Shown here piece by piece: positions 22,090-29,858 of a DNA stretch of 35,498 bases. Origin of the DNA: an uncultured Collinsella sp. (GTDB lineage Bacteria > Actinomycetota > Coriobacteriia > Coriobacteriales > Coriobacteriaceae); the NCBI GenBank assembly GCA_900541065.1, contig UQIE01000022.1, positions 1 to 35,498 on the forward strand. The letters run 5' to 3'. The notes below the pieces were generated by a model. It was not told the origin of the DNA, searched no databases, and saw only the letters and a list, made by a program, of their open reading frames with translations. The position numbers were made by a program, and so were the translations under genes. The stretch's first letter is position 1; every line of letters begins with the position of its first letter.

Positions 22090-23034
22090 CTATTCCTCGC
22101 GGTCGAACTCCTCATCGGCTTCGAGCACGCGACCGCTGTAGTTGACGTGACTGGTCACGGCATCCATGTCACCGGTCTCGATAAAACGTGCGACCGTGCA
22201 CTCGTAATCGACCAGCGCGCGATCAAAGACCTCGGGGAAACTCTCGTTCGAGACCTCGTCGGTAAAGGGATTCTTCCATGTCAGATGGCCCAGGTTACCG
22301 GTGCGCTCGGGCAGCTCCGTCGTCACGCGATGGGCAAGGCCGTCGAGCAGCGAGTAGTCGTGCACCAAGCCCTCAACCAGCGAGATCGCGCGCGTCTTTG
22401 CGGAGCCGGCCGGCTCAATCGCGCGGTAAAGTCGCTGCATATTGGCAACGGCAGCACCGTACTCCCCCGCCGGAATGTCAATGCCGTACACGCGTCCGGC
22501 AACATAGCTCATCAGCACGCCGGCCACGCGATTGATGCGATCGGTGGTGACGATCTCGCCCGCCGGCGGGTAATCGTCGACCGTAGCGCCATCGCGTTTA
22601 AGCTGCAGCATCAGCACATCCAGGTCGCTCTCGATCACGGCATGGACCTGACTGCTCGAACCCTCAAGCTCTGAATCGGACTCCACGATGCCAAACTGCT
22701 GCTCATAGACAAAAGGATGGGCGTTGCGGTCGAGCACGTAATGAGACAGCAGGCCCAGCGCAAAGGCGCGACCCAAGCTGGCGTCGCGCGGCAGCAGATG
22801 CGACACGCCGTCGCGCAGGCACGCGAACTGGCGAGACATGCGCGACCGATGCATGACCTGCGCCAGCAGCGTGCAGTCGGAAACACGCGGTGTCAGAATG
22901 TGAAAGAAAAACGGGTCGGGGCCTTGGTTGCCCAAGATAAAGGCAATGCGCTCTTCATCGGACGTGATGACGCCCTGCGGAAGACGGTCGATGCTTTCCT
23001 CGCCAAACAGATGATGGGTGATAAGCGCGGGCAT
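22090..23034 (-). CDS. Zinc-dependent phospholipase C-like protein
   Basis: A 314-residue protein that matches the zinc-dependent phospholipase C family (Zn_dep_PLPC). The N-terminus MPALITHHLFGEES supplies the first His ligands, NQGPDPFFFHI follows, and ALGLLSHYVLDRNAHPFVYE contains the dense His/Asp cluster expected for the trinuclear zinc site. No signal peptide is present, so the protein appears to be cytoplasmic, unlike secreted clostridial phospholipase C. It may act on internal lipids or other phosphodiesters. The ATG at 23034 has AAAGGA about six bases upstream; an in-frame start 30 bp further out is less likely. Confidence 0.82.
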   Translation of the reverse strand: MPALITHHLFGEESIDRLPQGVITSDEERIAFILGNQGPDPFFFHILTPRVSDCTLLAQVMHRSRMSRQFACLRDGVSHLLPRDASLGRAFALGLLSHYVLDRNAHPFVYEQQFGIVESDSELEGSSSQVHAVIESDLDVLMLQLKRDGATVDDYPPAGEIVTTDRINRVAGVLMSYVAGRVYGIDIPAGEYGAAVANMQRLYRAIEPAGSAKTRAISLVEGLVHDYSLLDGLAHRVTTELPERTGNLGHLTWKNPFTDEVSNESFPEVFDRALVDYECTVARFIETGDMDAVTSHVNYSGRVLEADEEFDREE

Positions 23035-23109
23035 AATGATCCTTTCGATTTCATTCGATGCCACCCATTATGCCCACCGCGCGCCCATGCCAAACCTGCG
23101 ATGGTAAAC

Positions 23110-23127
23110 GACGGCACGCAGACCGTC
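23110..23127 (-). terminator. Weak hairpin at the end of LytTR system 2
   Basis: GACGG (23110-23114) and CCGTC (23123-23127) make a 5-bp stem overlapping the stop codon, followed on the minus strand by GTTTACC. It may be a weak terminator. Confidence 0.25.
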
Positions 23128-23861
23128 TACGCAAGCCCCAAGTGTGCTTTAACCTCGGCAGCGCGACGGCGGGACACGGGCACCGTCGAGGCTACGCGAT
23201 CGAGCCTGAGCTCCATAAGACCCGTGGAACCGATCTCGACATTGTGCACGTCTTCCAAATTGACCAGATAGCTGCGGTGGACACGGATAAAGCCCTCGGA
23301 GGCCAGGCGTCGCTCGAGCGAGGAAATCGACTCATTGATCAGGTACGTTCCCTCAGCGCAGATGGCGTTGCAAAAATCGGCGCGCGCCTCAAAGTAGCAG
23401 ACGTCTGCGGCGGGAATGAACACCTTTTTGCCCCCGCGGTCCACCGTCAGACGCAAAGGCTGGCGCGGAGTATGGATAACACGACGGGCACCCAAGGCCG
23501 CCTCGATCTTGTCGAGTGCCTTTGACAGGCGTGCGTCCTCGACCGGCTTGACGACATAGTCGACCGCATCGAGGTTATACGCATCGGCGGCAAACTCGGC
23601 AAACGCCGTCACAAACACAACCACCGGCGGCGTCTTTAGGTTCTGCAGCGTCTCGGCAAGCTCAATTCCCGAGCGACCGGGCATGGTAATGTCTAAAAAC
23701 AACACGTCGGGCTTGTTCGACAGAATCGACTCCACGGCTTCGGTGACATTGCCCGCCTCGGCAATCTGGCCCACACGCGTATCCTTTTCCAACAGATAGC
23801 GTAGCTCAGCCCTAATGGGAGGCTCGTCATCAACCACCAAGATGTTCCAGCCTTCGGACAT
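23127..23861 (-). CDS. LytTR-family response regulator, system 2
   Basis: A 244-residue regulator closely related in layout to the one at 17241-17957. The receiver domain has NILVVDDEPPIRAEL, phospho-acceptor Asp57 in LFLDITMPG and Lys in DYVVKPVEDA. The LytTR domain (about residues 135-240) has VFIPAADVCYFEARADFCN, FIRVHRSYLVNL and VPVSRRRAAEVKAHL. It lies 38 bp after its kinase gene, so the pair is an operon. The targets cannot be told from this window. Confidence 0.93.
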   Translation of the reverse strand: MSEGWNILVVDDEPPIRAELRYLLEKDTRVGQIAEAGNVTEAVESILSNKPDVLFLDITMPGRSGIELAETLQNLKTPPVVVFVTAFAEFAADAYNLDAVDYVVKPVEDARLSKALDKIEAALGARRVIHTPRQPLRLTVDRGGKKVFIPAADVCYFEARADFCNAICAEGTYLINESISSLERRLASEGFIRVHRSYLVNLEDVHNVEIGSTGLMELRLDRVASTVPVSRRRAAEVKAHLGLA

Positions 23862-23899
23862 ATGTGCTTCCCCTCTTTTTCTCTCAATCCAACCGCGTG

Positions 23900-25285
23900 C
23901 TACGCCGTCAACGGCGCGGGCTCATGCGGCTCGCCGTTCAGCTCGACGATGACCTGCGTTCCCACGCCCTCCTGGGACTTCACGCGCATGCCGGAATCTT
24001 CTCCGTAAAAGAAATGGATGCGCTGAAGCACGTTGAAGAGCGCCAGGCCGCAACCTCGCTTGACGGAGCCGTCGGCGGTAATGCTCTCGGGCTCCTCTCG
24101 GCGATGTTGCTCAAACAGATGCGCGCAGACCTCTTCGCTCATACCGATGCCATCGTCCTCGACGATGATCTCCAAACCGTCATCGGTCTCGAAAGCCCTA
24201 ACATGAATAGAAAGCGGCTCGGTCTCGCGCTGCGCGTGCTTGATGCAGTTTTCGAGCAACGGCTGCAAGATAAACGGCGGCACCATGCAATCGCGCACCT
24301 CAAAGTCGATATCGACCGAGACGCGCAGACGGCCGTCGCCATACCGGGCCTGCATAAGATTGATATAACGAGTACCCTGTTCCACCTCGTGCTCGAGCGT
24401 TGTGAGCGTATCGGAATCAGAAAGCGTCTGACGATAGTAGTTGGAGAAGTCGATCAGCAGCGATCGCGCCTTGTCGGGCTCGGTTCGAACGAGCGACACG
24501 ATCGTGCTAATGGTATTGAATAGAAAATGAGGATCGACCTGCGATTGCAAGGCGCGCAGCTCCACGCGGGCCGTAAGCTCGTCCTGGCGCTCGAGCTCAA
24601 AGCTCGCAAGCTGCGTGGAAATGAGGTCGGCAAAGCCCGAGGCAAGCGCCGTCTGGCGCATATCGATGCTGCTCAGACGGGGATAATACAGCTCGAGCGT
24701 GCCCACGCAATGCCCGCGCACGGTAAGCGGTGCGACAATACCGGCGCGCAGGCGCGGAAAGTAGCCACCTGTCTCGGTCGAGGCATCGCGCGAGAACACG
24801 CTTTGCTCACCGCTGTTGATCACGTTGAGCGTAGTCCGCAGCACCACCGGGGTGCCCGCGGGGCATTTTGCCGAGTCCTCGCCCCAGCTTGCCAACACCT
24901 GCTTGCCGTCGGTAAAGCAGATGGCAGAGGCGATAGTTTCGGACAGGATGATCTTAGAGGCGCCTAGGGCAGCTTCGGGCGTAAGGCCGCGCGACGTGTA
25001 GGCGAATATTTTTGAAGCGATGGCGAGCGTGCGGTCGGTTGCGCTCGATGTGAGGTCGTCGGGAACGACAAAGACGTACGAGAAGAAGAAGCACAGCATG
25101 ACCAAGCCGGCAATGACGACAACGGCCGGAACGGGATTGGGATTATCGGTTAGATCCCAGATGAGCAGCAGGATAAGCAGCGGAACGACAATACCGAGCA
25201 AAATGGCTTGAACCACATGCTGAGCGGTACGAAAGACCTTGGTAGAGTTGTAGCTCTTGCCCAGAATCAGCCTATTGAGATCCAC
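23900..25285 (-). CDS. LytS-like sensor histidine kinase, system 2
   Basis: About 461 residues, with two membrane segments (around residues 25-45 and 53-75), a GAF-like domain, and LytS-type kinase domains. The phospho-acceptor His253 is in QVDPHFLFNTISTI; Asp replaces the usual Asn before PHFLFN. The ATPase motifs LQPLLENCIKHAQ, VEDDGIGM and GCGLALFNVLQRI are complete. I chose a GTG start at 25285: AAGGAG (complement of 25292-25297) lies six bases before it, whereas the ATG at 25291 directly abuts that site. Frames starting still further out run through the terminator of the preceding gene. The region LASGFADLISTQLA is nearly the same as in the first kinase. Confidence 0.9.
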   Translation of the reverse strand: MDLNRLILGKSYNSTKVFRTAQHVVQAILLGIVVPLLILLLIWDLTDNPNPVPAVVVIAGLVMLCFFFSYVFVVPDDLTSSATDRTLAIASKIFAYTSRGLTPEAALGASKIILSETIASAICFTDGKQVLASWGEDSAKCPAGTPVVLRTTLNVINSGEQSVFSRDASTETGGYFPRLRAGIVAPLTVRGHCVGTLELYYPRLSSIDMRQTALASGFADLISTQLASFELERQDELTARVELRALQSQVDPHFLFNTISTIVSLVRTEPDKARSLLIDFSNYYRQTLSDSDTLTTLEHEVEQGTRYINLMQARYGDGRLRVSVDIDFEVRDCMVPPFILQPLLENCIKHAQRETEPLSIHVRAFETDDGLEIIVEDDGIGMSEEVCAHLFEQHRREEPESITADGSVKRGCGLALFNVLQRIHFFYGEDSGMRVKSQEGVGTQVIVELNGEPHEPAPLTA

Positions 25286-25297
25286 CGTCATCTCCTT
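25286..25297 (-). promoter_or_regulatory. Ribosome binding site deciding a GTG start
   Basis: On the minus strand AAGGAG (25297-25292) is followed by ATGACG and then GTG at 25285. The spacing is six bases to GTG and zero to the ATG at 25291. This favours GTG as the kinase start. Confidence 0.6.
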
Positions 25298-25318
25298 CTT
25301 ACCGACGCACCCCATAGC

Positions 25319-25345
25319 AATAAAGAGGGCCGCAAGCGACCCTCT
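25319..25345 (-). terminator. Intrinsic terminator of the amidohydrolase gene
   Basis: AGAGGG (25324-25329) pairs with CCCTCT (25340-25345), with GC/GC inner pairs and a tight loop. On the minus strand TTTATTG follows. Confidence 0.7.
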
Positions 25346-25403
25346 CCATTGCATTATGCAATCAAATACTGTGTTTTACATCAAGCCATCGATGAACGGT
25401 AGC

Positions 25404-26681
25404 TTAGGCGCTGTACTTGTTTGCCTCGCCGAAGGTGCCGCCCTCGACAATCCAGCCGTCCTTCATGATGACGTCCATGTTGTCGGTGTTGAGCACGTGG
25501 ATGTCGGCGGCGACGTCACCGTTGACGACCAGCAGGTCGGCGCACTTGCCGGCCTCGATGGAACCGGTCTCGTCCTCGATGTGACACATCTTGGCACCGT
25601 TGAGGGTGGCGCAGGTGATGGTCTCGACCGGAGTGAAGCCGATCTTGTCGACGAACTCGTACATCTCCTCGATGGAGCAAGTGCCGTACGGGGTGACGAA
25701 GGAGAAGGAGTCGGAGCCGATCGTCATGACGACGCCGCGCTTCTTGGCCTCGCGCAGGCAGTCGTAGTTGCGCTGCAGCTCCTTCTCGACCAGGGTGCCC
25801 TCGTACTTGTCGTGCAGCTCGGGAACGTAGACGGGCGGATAGGTGGCGTACCAGGTGGGCAGGAAGGCGATCGTCGGAGTGAAGAAGGTGCCCTGCTCGG
25901 CCATGAGGTCCATGGTGCGCTCATCGATATCGAAGCCGTGAATCAGCTGCTCGCAGCCAAAGCGAACGGAATCGTAGGCAGCGGCGTGGTTGTTGTAGCA
26001 GTGGCTCCACACGGGGATGCCGACCATCTTTGCCTCTTCGACCACGGCCTGGATCTCCTCGGAGCAATAGTGCTGGTCGCGACCGGAGTCCCAGCGCCAG
26101 ATGCCACCACCGGTTGCCCAGATCTTGATGGCATCGGGGTTCTCACGCAGGCGACGGCGGACGGCCTTGCGCAGATCCCAAGGACCGTCGACCTGATCGC
26201 CCCAGGGGTGCGATTCCTTGTTGAGCTCCTGGCTGCAGTGGTGGGAGTCGCCGTGGCCGGCAACACGGCAGAAGCCCAGACCAGTGGCCAGAACGCGCGG
26301 GCCCTTAAAGACGCCCTTGTCGATGCAGTCACGGATCTGGATACCAAAGCGGCCGATCTCGCAGACGGTGGTGAGGCCGTGGGTGAGGCAGTCGTAGGCC
26401 TGCTTGACGGCGACGGCCTGCTTCTCGAGGAGCGGCTGCATGACCCAATCGGTGTCATCGTCGGTCAGGTTGCCCGAGAAGTGCAGATGGGTGTCGATCA
26501 GGCCGGGAAGGACGGTCTTGCCAGCGGCGTCGATAACCTCAACGCCCTCGGGAAGGTCCTGCATAGCACCGGCGTACTCGATCTTGCCGTTGTCGTCGAC
26601 GAGAACGAGGGAGTTCTCGACCGGCTCGGCACCGGTACCGTCGATGAGCTTACCGCCAACGATTGCATACTTAGTGGACAT
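25404..26681 (-). CDS. Metal-dependent amidohydrolase
   Basis: A 425-residue enzyme of the amidohydrolase superfamily, in the imidazolonepropionase/Xaa-dipeptidase-like branch, hydrolysing an amide or cyclic amide in the cytoplasm. The binuclear metal site is readable: His65 and His67 in GLIDTHLHF, the bridging carboxylated Lys186 in AIKIWATGGG, His227 in PVWSHCYN, His248 in LIHGFDID, and Asp324 in TIGSDSFSF. The N- and C-terminal beta-sandwich segments are present (YAIVGGKLIDGTGAE, and DLLVVNGDVAADIHVL). AGGAGG four bases upstream of the ATG at 26681 is strong. The permease gene lies upstream on the same strand, so substrate uptake and cleavage may be linked. The natural substrate is unknown; a dipeptide or a ring amide are both possible. 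Confidence 0.88.
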   Translation of the reverse strand: MSTKYAIVGGKLIDGTGAEPVENSLVLVDDNGKIEYAGAMQDLPEGVEVIDAAGKTVLPGLIDTHLHFSGNLTDDDTDWVMQPLLEKQAVAVKQAYDCLTHGLTTVCEIGRFGIQIRDCIDKGVFKGPRVLATGLGFCRVAGHGDSHHCSQELNKESHPWGDQVDGPWDLRKAVRRRLRENPDAIKIWATGGGIWRWDSGRDQHYCSEEIQAVVEEAKMVGIPVWSHCYNNHAAAYDSVRFGCEQLIHGFDIDERTMDLMAEQGTFFTPTIAFLPTWYATYPPVYVPELHDKYEGTLVEKELQRNYDCLREAKKRGVVMTIGSDSFSFVTPYGTCSIEEMYEFVDKIGFTPVETITCATLNGAKMCHIEDETGSIEAGKCADLLVVNGDVAADIHVLNTDNMDVIMKDGWIVEGGTFGEANKYSA

Positions 26682-26812
26682 GGTTCCTCCTTATGGATCC
26701 ATATAGTGGGCGAGGCCGTGTTGGGTTAAGGCCTCACAAAGCTACCCAAGTGGCGCCGGGTTCGGTGCACGGAAGAGAGGGTCCCGCGCACCCGATCCGC
26801 CCCGGCTCGGCG

Positions 26813-28264
26813 TTACTTTTTGCGGGAATTGGTGAAAGCCATGAGGGCCAGGCCAATAGCCAACCAGCCGATCACGATGCTCCACTCCACCATGTTGAGG
26901 GAGGCGGGAGAGAACGGAATCACGAGCAGGCCGATGATGATGGCGCAGGCAGCGATAGCGAGGCCGATGCCAAACTTGCCGCCGGGCACCTCGTAGGGAC
27001 GAGGCAGGTCGGGCTCGGTGAAGCGCATGCGCAGGCAAGCGAGGGCGACCATGCCGCAGGAGAAGATGAAGGCGAGAGCCGACACGTTGGTCAGAGGGAT
27101 GAGCATGTTCTTGCCCAAAAACGGTCCGACGACGGTGATGACGCCCAGAACGACGCAGGCAAGCTTGGGAGCGCCGGACTTGGGGTCGACCTCGGCGAAC
27201 TGCTCGGGCAGCTGGCCCTTGCGGCCCATGGCGAGCATGATGCGGCTCGTGGCGCCGTAGAAGGAGTTCATCGGGCCCATGGGTCCAAGCGTGGCGATGA
27301 CGAGCATAGCCAGGTACAGAAGCATGTTGATGCCCTTGAGGCAGGCAAGCGCGGGAACCGGGCTCTTAACAAACTCATGCCAGTCGAGGATGGTGCCGAA
27401 CGAGTAGATGCAGACCATGTAGAAGCCGCCGGCGGCCAGCAGGGCCAGGGAGATGATCTTGCCGAACTTGTTCCAGTTGAGGCCCTCGGCTGCTTCCTCA
27501 GCCTGCTGAGGAATGGTGTCGAAGCCAGCGTAGAAGAACGGGGTCAGAACCAGGACCGACACGATGCCGGCAAACAGGCTGGAGCTCTCGGTAGCGGCCT
27601 TGCCGCCGCCGGCGCCGGTGACCTGGGAGAACACGGGCATGGCATTGTCCGGCGAGCCGGTGAACAGCGAGACGCCCATGGCGAGCAGCATGCCGCAGAG
27701 CAGGGCCTTGGTCAGGAAGGCCTGGAGCTTGGCAGCCGAGCTGGCACCGCGGAAGTTGAGGAAGATGACGTAGGCTGCAAAGCCGAGCGCGATCAGCGTC
27801 GGGAACAGGTAGACGTCGGCCCCCAGTATGGTGTAGAGCTTGACGGCGCGCAGCCACTCAAGGCCGGGCAGGCTGCCGAACATCTCGGACACGAGGGTCG
27901 AAATGGCGATGGCCTCCCACGGGCACAGGATGCCGTTGCCCAGGGCCAAAAGCCATCCGGTGATGTAGCTCAGCGTACGGCCAAAGCTACGATCGACATA
28001 CTCGACGATGCCGCCCGAGATGGGGATAGCAGCCGTGAGCTCACCGAAAACAGCTCCGACGGGCACGAGGAAGATTGCACCCAAGAGGAATGCGATCATA
28101 GCGGGAACGGGACCGCCGCCCACGACCATCCAGTCGCCGACCTGCAGAACCCAACCGGTACCGATGATGGCACCGAAACCGATGGTGAAGAAGTTCCAGA
28201 GCGAAAGCGTTTTCTTCATGCCGCCGTTATCCTCGACTGCAACTTCTGCGTTCTTGTCCGCCAT
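26813..28264 (-). CDS. APC-family amino acid permease
   Basis: A 483-residue transporter of the amino acid-polyamine-organocation family with about 12 membrane helices. The first helix has the substrate-binding glycine motif FTIGFGAIIGTGWVLQ. GGIVEYVDRSFGR follows helix 2, and FFYAGFDTIPQQAEEA is in the region of helix 6, as in other APC members. It imports an amino acid or amine, often by exchange. The ATG at 28264 has AAAGGAGG about seven bases upstream. It probably forms an operon with the amidohydrolase, 131 bp downstream; that gap contains an inverted repeat (GAGGCC/GGCCTC) without a T-run. Confidence 0.9.
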   Translation of the reverse strand: MADKNAEVAVEDNGGMKKTLSLWNFFTIGFGAIIGTGWVLQVGDWMVVGGGPVPAMIAFLLGAIFLVPVGAVFGELTAAIPISGGIVEYVDRSFGRTLSYITGWLLALGNGILCPWEAIAISTLVSEMFGSLPGLEWLRAVKLYTILGADVYLFPTLIALGFAAYVIFLNFRGASSAAKLQAFLTKALLCGMLLAMGVSLFTGSPDNAMPVFSQVTGAGGGKAATESSSLFAGIVSVLVLTPFFYAGFDTIPQQAEEAAEGLNWNKFGKIISLALLAAGGFYMVCIYSFGTILDWHEFVKSPVPALACLKGINMLLYLAMLVIATLGPMGPMNSFYGATSRIMLAMGRKGQLPEQFAEVDPKSGAPKLACVVLGVITVVGPFLGKNMLIPLTNVSALAFIFSCGMVALACLRMRFTEPDLPRPYEVPGGKFGIGLAIAACAIIIGLLVIPFSPASLNMVEWSIVIGWLAIGLALMAFTNSRKK

Positions 28265-28623
28265 TGTTCCCCTCCTTTCCTGTTTGACGCCCTTGGCGTC
28301 ACCCCTTGCGCGGTCCGTTTTGCCGCGCGCTTTTATTCCATGGCTTTAAGATACGGCCTTGGCGCAGCAGCTCCGCTTGTAGCTCGACCGAAGGCAGAAC
28401 TGCAAAACGAGCGGCGCCGTTTTTGGGACGAACGGCACGGTTTGCCGTTCATTGTTGCCGCCCGTCCGACGGGCGTACGCTCATCGGACGCATATAGAGT
28501 TGTTTTTGAGGCCGTGTGTTTTGCGCCTTTCGTACCGTTTACCGAGCTTTTGACGCGCAGACCCATTTGTTGCACATCTTTTTTGTAGGATGGACAGGTT
28601 ATACATGAGACAAGGCGGTACGA
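28265..28623. promoter_or_regulatory. Divergent intergenic region and permease leader
   Basis: The minus-strand leader of the permease holds several stems. GACGCC/GGCGTC at 28286-28300 sits right before the ribosome binding site. GCGCGG/CCGCGC lies at 28308-28328 and is followed by TTTTATT on the plus strand. AACGGCA/TGCCGTT lies near 28429-28460 and GCCCGT/ACGGGC near 28470. I do not recognise a riboswitch class. Promoters for both flanking genes should be here, but I see no strong pair. Confidence 0.4.
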
Positions 28624-29658
28624 ATGGCATACGGATACAACGACGGTGATCAACGGCGACAAAGCGTTCGCCTTGCTGGCCGTACCACGCCTACGCCCAC
28701 AAGTGCCACGAGCAGCAATCCGCAACGTCCTCAAGAGCAACCCAGGCCTTCGTCTCGGCAGCAGGCAAGCAGAACGCGGCAGAGTGGCCGTCTGAGCACG
28801 GGCACAAGCGCGCAGCAAGATGGCCGCTTGGGCGCGCGCACTCGACAGCGTCAGGCCGAGGTTCCGCAACTGCGCCGCAACGGCGCACGTCAGCCCGGCA
28901 TCCATATCAACCGCTTCTTTTCGCATCCCCAAGGCGGACGCGACGGCAAGCCCTACCGCTCGACATCGCACGCGAATGCCCCCGCCCTGCCGGCTCGTCG
29001 ACTTCGCCTCGCACTGTGCTCTATCCTTACCTGTCTGGTCTTTGTGCTTATGAGCTCCTGTATGTCCCACGGTTCGGCCGGTCTCGAGCCCACCGCCGAG
29101 GACAAGCTGCTCAAGGCCCCCGTCGCACCCGGTTATTCTTTCGCCTTTTCGACCCCGCGCTCGCAATGGCAAGCCGGCACGATGCCCCATATCTATCAGA
29201 TCGACCCTGCGTGGTCGGAGCTGCCTTACGCCGGCGGCACCATCCGCCAAAATGCCTGTGGGCCTACGTGCCTCACCATGGTCTACATCTTTAAGACGGG
29301 ACGCACCGATATGACCCCCGTCGATATGTGCGCGCTTTCCGAGGCGGGCAATTACGCCCCCACCGGTGCAACCGAATGGTCGTTTATGACGAGCGGCGCG
29401 TGGCAGTTGGGACTTAACGGAACGGAGCTCCATATCGATCGCGACTCGATGACCCAGGCGCTGCGTTCGGGAGCGCCCGTCATCGCCGCCGTTCGGCCGG
29501 GCACCTTTACCAGCGTTGGACACTACATCGTGCTTTACGGTATTGACGACGCCGATCAGATTGGAGTCTTCGATCCCAACTCGGCCAGCCGCAGCGCCCG
29601 CCGCTGGGGCGTCGTAGAGGTCCTTAACGAAGTCGAAGCCATGTGGGCCTACTACTAG
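28624..29658 (+). CDS. Membrane-anchored C39-like cysteine peptidase
   Basis: A 344-residue protein and the only clear plus-strand gene in the window. Residues 1-124 are Arg/Gln/Ser/Thr-rich and probably disordered. Residues 126-146 (RLRLALCSILTCLVFVLMSSC) form one membrane anchor, with basic residues before it predicting a cytoplasmic N-terminus. Residues 185-344 are a papain-like Peptidase_C39_2 domain facing outward: Gln209 and Cys212 in RQNACGPTCLTMVY, His300 in SVGHYIVLYG, and Asp317 in VFDPNS. Such domains cleave peptides or peptidoglycan-linked substrates; the target is unknown. The ATG has AAGGCGG about six bases upstream. A lipoprotein-type Cys (Cys146) is present but not in a convincing lipobox. 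Confidence 0.82.
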   Translation: MAYGYNDGDQRRQSVRLAGRTTPTPTSATSSNPQRPQEQPRPSSRQQASRTRQSGRLSTGTSAQQDGRLGARTRQRQAEVPQLRRNGARQPGIHINRFFSHPQGGRDGKPYRSTSHANAPALPARRLRLALCSILTCLVFVLMSSCMSHGSAGLEPTAEDKLLKAPVAPGYSFAFSTPRSQWQAGTMPHIYQIDPAWSELPYAGGTIRQNACGPTCLTMVYIFKTGRTDMTPVDMCALSEAGNYAPTGATEWSFMTSGAWQLGLNGTELHIDRDSMTQALRSGAPVIAAVRPGTFTSVGHYIVLYGIDDADQIGVFDPNSASRSARRWGVVEVLNEVEAMWAYY

Positions 29659-29661
29659 TCA

Positions 29662-29752
29662 TTGGGGACAGACTTAAATGAGTGGTCGTTGGGGACAGCC
29701 TTTAGGGACTGTCCCAAGCTGCCGGCAGGAAAGGAACGTCCCCAAGTGCCGG
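29662..29752. repeat. REP-like GGGGAC/GTCCCC repeat cluster
   Basis: TTGGGGACAG occurs at 29662-29671 and 29689-29698. GGGACTGTCCC is a palindrome at 29705-29715. GTCCCCAAGTGCCGG at 29738-29752 recurs exactly at 35426-35440. The cluster lies in the gap between convergently facing genes, as REP-type intergenic repeats do. No transposase is present. Confidence 0.6.
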
Positions 29753-29759
29753 GCTGAAA

Positions 29760-29793
29760 CAAAAGCCCCGCAGTCGGAGCGGACTGCGGGGCT
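29760..29793 (-). terminator. Intrinsic terminator of arcC
   Basis: AGCCCCGCAGTC (29764-29775) pairs perfectly with GACTGCGGGGCT (29782-29793). On the minus strand TTTGTTT follows. A second perfect hairpin, GTGGGCGCC/GGCGCCCAC at 29813-29836, stands between it and the stop codon and has no T-run. Confidence 0.9.
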
Positions 29794-29858
29794 CATGAAG
29801 AGAGGCTAGTTTGTGGGCGCCTTGCCTGGCGCCCACGAGAGAGGCAATGGAGTAGAGG

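Noticed and set aside
26693..28588. 631-residue plus-strand open frame opposite the permease
   Set aside because: Antisense of a clear APC permease; no domain or ribosome site.
28333..29523. 396-residue minus-strand frame opposite the C39-like peptidase
   Set aside because: No motif, no ribosome site; the plus strand has an intact catalytic triad.
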